Below are positions 1 to 4,808 of a stretch of DNA of 5,920 nucleotides, in pieces. Numbering within the stretch: the first letter of the stretch is position 1; each line of letters begins with the position of its first letter. Below the pieces are notes generated by a model. The model saw only the letters and a program-made list of their open reading frames with translations, had not been told where the DNA came from and did not search any database. Where the stretch lies: contig JAAZJW010000158.1 in assembly GCA_012800145.1 (NCBI GenBank), positions 1 to 5,920 of the forward strand, written 5' to 3'. The DNA comes from Clostridiales bacterium (GTDB lineage: Bacteria > Bacillota > Clostridia > Peptostreptococcales > Natronincolaceae). The translations under genes and the position numbers were made by a program.

Positions 1-1373
1 AAAAGGAAAGAGCAAAAGATGAACTTCCACAAAGTGGAACAGGCAAAACCATTGCTACTACAGAACCGAAATTTGTGCCAAATGAAGCTGTTGAACTTGT
101 TTTGAGGGAGCATGCAATATTTAGGCTTCGAATGATAGATTGTGTGGGGTATTTGGTAGAGGGTGCTATCGGACATGAAGAGGACGGAAAGCCAAGAATG
201 GTAAACACACCTTGGTTTGAAAATCAGATTCCCTTTGAGGAAGCTGCTGAAATTGGAACCAGGAAAGTAATTCAGGAACACTCAACCATAGGGCTGGTAA
301 TAACCACAGATGGCAGTATCACGGAAATACCAAGGGAAAACTATGTGGAAGCTGAAGAAAGGGTTATTAATGAGTTAAAGGAGATTGATAAACCTTTTAT
401 AGTAATCCTAAATACTAAAAATCCTGACGCTCCGGCTACATATGAATTGAAAATCGAATTGGAAGAAAAGTATGGTGTACCTGTTATTATAAAAAATTGT
501 GCCAAACTCAACATGAATGATATCCATGAAATATTAGAAAATGTGTTATTTGAATTTCCGATTACGGAAATCAGTATTAATTTACCCGGGTGGCTGGAGA
601 GCATAGAATCCAGTCATTGGCTAAAAGGTTCAATACTGGATGCTATAAAATCTGCTGTAGTAGAAATCAGAAGGTTAAGGGACATAAATGCACTAGTCAG
701 TAATTTGAATGAGGTAGAAAACATCAGAAAAGCGAGCTTGGAAGAAATAAAAATGGGTGAAGGTTCGGCCCTAATAGAGCTTATGACACCTGAGGAACTG
801 TTTTATACGATTGTACAAGAGAAAACCGGTTATGAGATAAAGGGTGATTATCAATTAATAGGACTCATTACAGAACTCGCAAAGGCCAAGAAAGCATATG
901 ACAGGGTAGAGAAGGCATTAGAGGACGTAAGGACTATCGGTTATGGCTTGGTGCCCCCTACATTGGATGAATTAACACTCGAAGAACCCGAAATGTTCCG
1001 CCATGGCAACAGGTTCGGTGTAAAACTCAGAGCAAATGCTCCATCCCTGCATTTTATAAGGGCGGATATAGAAACAGAAGTTTCTCCTGTGGTAGGCACA
1101 GAAAGGCAGAGCGAGGAGTTGGTAAGGTGTTTATTAGAAGAATTCGAGCAAAGTCCGGAGAAGATTTGGGAAACAGATATGTTCGGAAAGTCCCTGCATG
1201 ATCTGGTAAAAGAGCAGTTACAGAACAAATTGCAAATGATGCCGGATGACACCAGGGAAAAACTTCAAAAAACAATACAGAAAATTGTCAACGAGGGCAG
1301 TGGTTTAATAGCTATCATATTATACATTACAGAAGGGTGTATGTATGCCCTTCTCTCGTATTTTTGGTTATAG
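1..1373 (+). CDS. spoIVA: Stage IV sporulation protein A (SpoIVA), 5'-partial, with unusual C-terminal extension
   Basis: SpoIVA is a cytoskeletal ATPase of the mother cell that polymerises on the forespore surface as the base of the spore coat; in Bacillus it is anchored by SpoVM. The frame is open from base 3 and gives 456 visible residues. Compared with B. subtilis SpoIVA from memory, about 51 N-terminal residues with the Walker A loop lie outside the window. Visible conserved blocks include DELPQS (visible residues 6-11), TTEPKFVP (19-26), the Walker-B-like DCVGY (46-50, nt 138-152), NTPWFE, EAAEIGTRKVIQEHSTIG, EAEERVI, NLPGW, GTERQSEELVR and MPDDTREKL. The GTG at 75 is internal (the V of KFVP), not the start. 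The family normally ends at LIAIIL. Here the TTA codon of that Leu is followed by TAC, and 16 more residues (YITEGC to YFWL) precede TAG at 1371-1373. The extension is coded by a terminator-like hairpin. Gene identity is very secure; the true C-terminus is less certain. Confidence 0.97.
   Translation, partial: KERAKDELPQSGTGKTIATTEPKFVPNEAVELVLREHAIFRLRMIDCVGYLVEGAIGHEEDGKPRMVNTPWFENQIPFEEAAEIGTRKVIQEHSTIGLVITTDGSITEIPRENYVEAEERVINELKEIDKPFIVILNTKNPDAPATYELKIELEEKYGVPVIIKNCAKLNMNDIHEILENVLFEFPITEISINLPGWLESIESSHWLKGSILDAIKSAVVEIRRLRDINALVSNLNEVENIRKASLEEIKMGEGSALIELMTPEELFYTIVQEKTGYEIKGDYQLIGLITELAKAKKAYDRVEKALEDVRTIGYGLVPPTLDELTLEEPEMFRHGNRFGVKLRANAPSLHFIRADIETEVSPVVGTERQSEELVRCLLEEFEQSPEKIWETDMFGKSLHDLVKEQLQNKLQMMPDDTREKLQKTIQKIVNEGSGLIAIILYITEGCMYALLSYFWL
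1331..1365 (+). terminator. Probable intrinsic terminator of spoIVA, overlapping its 3' coding end
   Basis: AGAAGGG (1331-1337) pairs perfectly with CCCTTCT (1348-1354). The stem can extend inward by two G-U pairs and one A-U pair around a 4-nt loop. CTCGTA and a run of five T (1361-1365) follow. The T run is short and starts six bases after the stem, so the terminator is moderate. It lies inside the open frame, before the TAG at 1371. This arrangement is expected if the ancestral stop stood where TAC now is (1322-1324). Confidence 0.6.
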
Positions 1374-1428
1374 GACAAACCCCGATGGTTTTAGGTAACA
1401 TATTGGAGTAGCTTTTGCAGTTTTAATA

Positions 1429-1437
1429 TGGTATAAT
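1429..1437 (+). promoter_or_regulatory. Extended -10 promoter for tRNA-Pro
   Basis: TGGTATAAT is a perfect extended -10 element (TGn followed by TATAAT at 1432-1437). It would start transcription near 1444, about 18 bases before the mature tRNA 5' end. No good -35 box lies 16-18 nt upstream. A TTGCAG at 1415-1420 is only 11 nt away, so recognition would rest on the TGn extension. Confidence 0.7.
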
Positions 1438-1461
1438 ATATACAGGTTCGGGTTCCTATTA

Positions 1462-1537
1462 CGGGGTGTAGTTCAGTTGGTAGAACGCACGTCTGGGGGG
1501 CGTGAGGTCGTAGGTTCAAGTCCTATCACTCCGACCA
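1462..1537 (+). tRNA. tRNA-Pro, anticodon GGG, CCA encoded
   Basis: The full cloverleaf folds by eye. The acceptor stem CGGGGTG (1462-1468) pairs with CACTCCG (1527-1533) with one G-U. The D stem is GTTC/GAAC (1471-1474, 1483-1486). The anticodon stem CACGT/GCGTG (1488-1492, 1500-1504) encloses the loop CTGGGGG, giving anticodon GGG at 1495-1497. The T stem GTAGG/CCTAT (1510-1514, 1522-1526) encloses TTCAAGT. Discriminator A1534 is followed by encoded CCA (1535-1537). The C1-G72 pair with A73 is the usual bacterial proline identity set. The tRNA reads CCC and CCU codons. It stands alone, with its own promoter and terminator. Confidence 0.97.
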
Positions 1538-1541
1538 TGTT

Positions 1542-1589
1542 AAGTGGGATTATGAAATCTGAGGATTTCATGATTCCACTTCATTTTTT
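1542..1589 (+). terminator. Strong intrinsic terminator after tRNA-Pro
   Basis: An 18-bp stem (1542-1559 with 1564-1581; 16 Watson-Crick and 2 G-U pairs) is closed by a TGAG loop and followed, after CA, by six T (1584-1589). It begins 4 bases after the tRNA CCA. The other strand has no T run after the hairpin, so it should act only on + strand transcripts. It should insulate the downstream genes from tRNA transcription. Confidence 0.92.
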
Positions 1590-1626
1590 ATCCGGTAATT
1601 TTCCTATTGGTAAACCCTAGGGAACG

Positions 1627-1652
1627 GCCTAATAGCCTAATGCCTGGCATTA
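1627..1652. repeat. Tandem GCCTAAT repeat running into a short palindrome
   Basis: GCCTAAT occurs at 1627-1633 and 1635-1641, followed by a third GCC. The second copy overlaps a perfect inverted repeat, TAATGCC-T-GGCATTA (1638-1652). With a single central base it is poor as an RNA hairpin but has the form of a DNA-binding dimer site. Function unknown. Confidence 0.45.
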
Positions 1653-1780
1653 TTTAGTAAAATAAACGAAGTCATCGGATAAATATCGATACCATATGTT
1701 ATAGTAATATTATATTATGGGATATCAAAACATATTTCGATAGGTATTTTTATTTGTATCGGGAAAAAAGAAAAGAGTTC

Positions 1781-1788
1781 AAAGGGGG
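1781..1788 (+). promoter_or_regulatory. Shine-Dalgarno sequence of the macrodomain stub
   Basis: AAAGGGGG ends 9 bases before the ATG at 1798. It is a strong, well-placed ribosome binding site, so the stub start is real and the short peptide is probably still translated if the region is transcribed. Confidence 0.75.
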
Positions 1789-1797
1789 ACAGTTGTT

Positions 1798-1941
1798 ATG
1801 CCATTTAAAATAATAAGAAATGATATTACCAAGATGAAAACAGACACCATAGTAAATGCTGCGAATATAAACCTACAGATGGGCGGAATAGACAAGGATT
1901 ACAAAAAACGTGGGGGTAAGCATAGGGGAGATAAATTTTAA
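1798..1941 (+). pseudogene. Truncated macrodomain protein (O-acetyl-ADP-ribose deacetylase type), N-terminal stub of 47 codons
   Basis: The first 30 residues read as the N-terminus of a bacterial macrodomain protein. They contain NDIT (8-11, matching the adenine-contacting Asp region), then IVNAAN (18-23) and the beginning of the glycine loop, LQMGG (26-30). A complete domain continues for roughly another 130-150 residues with GGGV and later phosphate-binding loops. Here similarity stops after nt ~1887 and 17 Lys/Arg/Gly-rich residues (IDKDYKKRGGKHRGDKF) lead to TAA at 1939-1941. The product cannot fold as a macrodomain or bind ADP-ribose. The start has a strong ribosome binding site. The stop abuts the ATG of the methyltransferase (TAA then ATG) in the same frame, so the stub may act only as a translated leader. 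I read it as a deletion or recombination scar. The origin of residues 31-47 is unknown. Confidence 0.8.
1924..1930 (+). promoter_or_regulatory. Shine-Dalgarno sequence of the DNA methyltransferase, inside the stub
   Basis: AGGGGAG lies 11 bases before the ATG at 1942 and within the last codons of the stub. It supports 1942 as the true start. A ribosome terminating at 1939-1941 would be placed to restart at once, so translational coupling is likely. Confidence 0.7.
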
Positions 1942-4584
1942 ATGGGTATAGCTAAAAATGTAACAAGAGATTTTTTTGTCCAATATAAAGAAAAATATTC
2001 AGACCTAAATGAATATTTAAAAAAAAATGACATATTTATTGAAGAAACCAAAAAAATGGGGCTTGAGGTCGAGGGATTTGCCGAACAGTTTGCAAAAAAA
2101 TTGATGGGCCAGGTTGCTTTTCTCTATTTTTTGAGGAAAGGGGGGCAACCGGGGAATAAAACACTTCGGAAAAATGAAAATAAAACATTTGTTAGGGAAA
2201 TTTTTGATTCTTGTATCGACAACACAGATAAAAACTTTTTTAAGGATTATTTAGAACCATTTTTCTATAATACATTGAATACCAAAAGAAAAAATCACTA
2301 TTACAAAGAATTCGGTTGTAAAATTCCATTTTTAGAGGGAGGCTTATTTGAACCGATAGAGGGCTACCATTGGGAAAATGTCAATTTTAGAATACCAAAC
2401 AAACTATTCTCAAATGAAAATGCGGACGGTATATTGGATGTATTTGACGGGTTCAACTTCACCATAAGTAAAAATGAATCTTCAGAGAAGGAAGGTGCTG
2501 TTGAACCCGAAATGTTAGGAAGAATTTTTGAAGACCTTTTGGAAATCAAGGACAGGAAATCAAAGGGTGCTTTTTATACGCAGGAGGAAGTAGTGCAATA
2601 TATGTGTCGCGAGAGCCTTATCAATTATCTGGTTGGCAAAATCAATGTTCCATATGACGATATAAAAAAATTTGTTTTATGTGGGGAACCGCCAGAAAAT
2701 CAGGACGACAAGAATGGGAAAAAAGATACTAAAGACATCAAAGGAAACAGGTCCATACCCCAATCAATACATGATAACATAGTACAGATAGACGATTCTT
2801 TAAAAAACATCAGGGTAGCGGATCCTGCAGTTGGATCAGGGGTGTTTCCCCTTAGTATGTTAAATGAAATTGCAAGAATTAGAAACAACATTACAGAATA
2901 TATCATAAGAAAAGACAGGGAAGATGCATTTGACCACAAATATGAGGAAATACCCGTAAGGAAACTACGTTCACTCTATAGAATAAAACTGGAAACCATA
3001 AAAAATTGTATTTTTGCGATGGACATAGAACCCGAAGCGGTGGATGTCACAAGATTGAGATTGTGGCTTTCTTTGATAGCGGAGCAGAGAATTGGCGATG
3101 GGGGTTCGGAATCTTACCTACCGGATTTGGACATGAATGTATATGTAGGAAACAGTTTAATCGATGGATGGGAATCAAAATTTCCGGGGGTTTTTGAGGA
3201 AAAGGGCGGGTTTGATATTGTTATTGGAAACCCGCCATATATCGGTGAAAAGGGAAACAAGGAAATTTTCAGGTCTATTACCAAAACAACATTCGGTAAA
3301 AAATATTATCAGGGCAAGATGGATTTATTTTACTTCTTTTTTCATAAAGGGATTGATATATGTAAAGATGGCGGGATCATAGGATTTATTACAACCAATT
3401 ATTATACTACGGCAGATGGGGCAGTTACTTTGAGAAAGGATTTAAAAAGCAGGACTGATATATTAAAGCTGGTCAATTTTAATGAATTTAAAATATTCGA
3501 ATCCGCTTTGGGACAGCATAATTTGATTACACTGCTGAGAAAGGGTAATTCGGAAAGGAAATCCGATACTAAAATAATAAATGTCAGAAAGTCAGGATAT
3601 ACAACAAAAAAAGAGTTAAAAAATATCCTGGAGGGAAGATGTAACGAAACAGATTATTTTTTTCAGGCCTATGATAAACTGTTTGACGGCGACCAAACAT
3701 ATATCAGGATTATGAAGGACACAGACAACATATTGGAACCGATTTTGAATAAGATTTCTAAAGGGACAAAGATAGATAAGATTTGTAATGTTAACCAGGG
3801 AATCGTTTCAGGGGCAGATAAACTAACAATCAGGCATATCAATAAATTTGGTATTAAGGGACAAAAAGGTGAAGGGATTTTTGTATTAACTGAAGATGAA
3901 ATAAAAGATAAAATGTTTGGACCGGAAGAAATGGAACTGTTAAAACCTTTTTTTAAAAACTCTGATATTTCAAGATATAGGTCCAACATTGTAACCGATA
4001 AAGGTATTATTTATATAGACAGAGGTTTAAGAAAAATAAATGACAAATACCCTAACATCGAAAAACATCTCAGCAAATATTATCCAATATTATCCCAACG
4101 GAGAGAAACTAGAAATGGGTCAATAGAATATTTTCATTTGAACTGGGGAAGGAATGAAAAAATATTTAAGGGAGAAAAAATAGTTGCTCCGCAGAGAAAC
4201 AAACTAAATACATTTGCATATAACAATGTCTCGTGGTATTCCAGCGCGGATGTATATTATATTACACCCAAAGATAAAAACACGAAACTAAAATATTTAC
4301 TGGGGATTTTAAATTCTAAGTTGTATTACATCTGGTTTTACTACAGGGGCAAAAGAAAAGGTGAAATGCTGGAATTATATCAGACCCCATTAAAAGAAAC
4401 ACCTGTTGTGTTATCTGAATGCAAAATGAATATAATGATCGAACTGGTTGAAAAGATGCTCAATGAAACTAAAGAACAAAAAATAAGGTCATTACAGTCT
4501 GATATAGACAAATTAGTCTACCGTATTTATAAATTGGATAATTCGGAAATTCAATGGGTAGAAAAGCATTCATACCCTTCTTAA
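1942..4584 (+). CDS. Eco57I/type IIG-like N6-adenine DNA methyltransferase with TaqI-like specificity region, no visible nuclease domain
   Basis: The 880-residue protein has the motifs of a class-gamma adenine methyltransferase, which transfers methyl from S-adenosylmethionine to adenine N6 at a specific DNA site. Order: N-terminal helical connector (about 5-65, VTRDFF to FLYFLRK); linker region with LEGGLFEP (131-138) and LGRIFEDLLE (192-201); motif X GAFYTQEEVVQYM (209-221); a charged low-complexity insert (247-270); motif I ADPAVGSGVF (293-302, SAM binding); acidic motif II AMDIEPEAVD (359-368); catalytic motif IV NPPY (430-433); helical segment and ITTNYY (459-488). The C-terminal part (about 600-820) resembles a TaqI-like target-recognition domain: NQGIVSGADK (618-627), LKPFFKNSDISRY (667-679), APQRNKLNTFAY (749-760), WYSSADVYYI (765-774) and LLGILNSKLYYIWFY (786-800). 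Many relatives carry about 150-200 further N-terminal residues with a PD-(D/E)XK nuclease. I see none here, so it may methylate only. No separate nuclease gene is visible. Sampled lines are more AT-rich than spoIVA and ilvD, which fits horizontal transfer. Confidence 0.9.
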   Translation: MGIAKNVTRDFFVQYKEKYSDLNEYLKKNDIFIEETKKMGLEVEGFAEQFAKKLMGQVAFLYFLRKGGQPGNKTLRKNENKTFVREIFDSCIDNTDKNFFKDYLEPFFYNTLNTKRKNHYYKEFGCKIPFLEGGLFEPIEGYHWENVNFRIPNKLFSNENADGILDVFDGFNFTISKNESSEKEGAVEPEMLGRIFEDLLEIKDRKSKGAFYTQEEVVQYMCRESLINYLVGKINVPYDDIKKFVLCGEPPENQDDKNGKKDTKDIKGNRSIPQSIHDNIVQIDDSLKNIRVADPAVGSGVFPLSMLNEIARIRNNITEYIIRKDREDAFDHKYEEIPVRKLRSLYRIKLETIKNCIFAMDIEPEAVDVTRLRLWLSLIAEQRIGDGGSESYLPDLDMNVYVGNSLIDGWESKFPGVFEEKGGFDIVIGNPPYIGEKGNKEIFRSITKTTFGKKYYQGKMDLFYFFFHKGIDICKDGGIIGFITTNYYTTADGAVTLRKDLKSRTDILKLVNFNEFKIFESALGQHNLITLLRKGNSERKSDTKIINVRKSGYTTKKELKNILEGRCNETDYFFQAYDKLFDGDQTYIRIMKDTDNILEPILNKISKGTKIDKICNVNQGIVSGADKLTIRHINKFGIKGQKGEGIFVLTEDEIKDKMFGPEEMELLKPFFKNSDISRYRSNIVTDKGIIYIDRGLRKINDKYPNIEKHLSKYYPILSQRRETRNGSIEYFHLNWGRNEKIFKGEKIVAPQRNKLNTFAYNNVSWYSSADVYYITPKDKNTKLKYLLGILNSKLYYIWFYYRGKRKGEMLELYQTPLKETPVVLSECKMNIMIELVEKMLNETKEQKIRSLQSDIDKLVYRIYKLDNSEIQWVEKHSYPS

Positions 4585-4702
4585 TTATTACGTTATGGCA
4601 AATTGAAGCCGGGATTTGGACATTAAAATAAGTTAAAATGTTGATCCATCATACAACACAGGGCTTCTGTTTATCTTTTGGCGACAATTAGTACACATTT
4701 TA

Positions 4703-4731
4703 TTGAAATACGCCTGATAATTATTTATAAT
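4703..4731 (+). promoter_or_regulatory. Sigma-A-type promoter of ilvD
   Basis: TTGAAA (4703-4708) and TATAAT (4726-4731) are separated by exactly 17 bases, close to the housekeeping consensus. Transcription would start near 4738, giving a 5' leader of about 70 bases. This is the best -35/-10 pair in the window and lets ilvD be transcribed independently of the methyltransferase. Confidence 0.8.
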
Positions 4732-4733
4732 TA
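4718..4733. promoter_or_regulatory. Perfect 16-bp palindrome over the ilvD -10 box (possible operator)
   Basis: TAATTAT-TT-ATAATTA is a 7-2-7 inverted repeat that contains the whole -10 hexamer. A protein bound here would block polymerase. Branched-chain amino acid genes in Bacillota are often controlled by CodY, but this site does not match the CodY box well. Its AT-only composition means chance is possible. Confidence 0.4.
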
Positions 4734-4790
4734 AATTCATAATGCTCAGTGATATAAAAAATAAAGGATTATTTGGCTTTTAAAAATAGC

Positions 4791-4797
4791 AGGGGGG
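4791..4797 (+). promoter_or_regulatory. Shine-Dalgarno sequence of ilvD
   Basis: AGGGGGG ends 11 bases before the ATG at 4809 and selects that start. The ATG at 4798 touches the ribosome binding site and opens only a three-codon frame that ends in TAA overlapping the ilvD start. Confidence 0.75.
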
Positions 4798-4808
4798 ATG
4801 AAAATATA

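Larger units (their letters stand above)
1590..1797. other. Intergenic region before the macrodomain stub
   Basis: About 208 bases with no tRNA and no credible ORF. It holds CCCTAGGG (1615-1622), a tandem GCCTAAT pair and a TAATGCC/GGCATTA palindrome (1627-1652), and an AT-rich stretch (1681-1765) with two related nonamers (ATATCGATA at 1683, ATTTCGATA at 1734). I found no convincing -35/-10 pair here, so the promoter for the stub and methyltransferase is not located. TATATT at 1711-1716 is a possible -10 but has no -35 partner. Confidence 0.6.
4585..4808. other. Intergenic region between the methyltransferase and ilvD
   Basis: 224 bases with no credible ORF. The first ~115 bases hold no convincing terminator: GAAGCC at 4605-4610 can pair with GGCTTC at 4662-4667, but the loop is about 50 nt. 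The second half carries the ilvD promoter, its palindrome and the ribosome binding site. No T-box leader (no AGGGTGG antiterminator element) and no other riboswitch is recognisable. Confidence 0.6.

Noticed and set aside
341..1275. Minus-strand ORFs of 73-103 codons opposite spoIVA (341-604, 941-1252, 1054-1275)
   Set aside because: They lie wholly antisense to a strongly conserved gene, lack family motifs or good ribosome binding sites, and look like shadows.
1415..1437. TTGCAG (1415-1420) as the -35 box of the tRNA promoter
   Set aside because: The spacing to TATAAT is only 11 bases; the extended -10 element explains the promoter better.
1693..1701. CATATGTTA as a sporulation sigma-E/sigma-K -10 box
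   Set aside because: No matching -35 element at the right distance; AT-rich DNA gives such matches easily.
2364..3989. Small ORFs on both strands inside the methyltransferase (for example 3006-3197 and 3164-3382 plus, 2700-2939 and 3669-3989 minus)
   Set aside because: The host frame carries intact catalytic motifs across the same stretches; these are alternative-frame shadows.
1798..4584. DarTG-like or other ADP-ribosylation defence pair
   Set aside because: The macrodomain is only a 30-residue remnant of the deacetylase type, and no DarT-like ADP-ribosyltransferase is present.
4605..4680. Terminator for the methyltransferase from GAAGCC/GGCTTC pairing followed by TTTATCTTTT
   Set aside because: The loop is about 50 nt, the stem only 6 bp, and the T run is interrupted.
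4585..4808. T-box leader or other riboswitch for ilvD
   Set aside because: No AGGGTGGNACC antiterminator, no specifier-loop architecture and no terminator between promoter and start; the leader is only about 70 bases.
1462..4808. tRNA-Pro as an attachment site with a duplicated tRNA 3' end
   Set aside because: I saw no copy of the T-arm/acceptor sequence between 1538 and 4808, and no integrase gene in the window.
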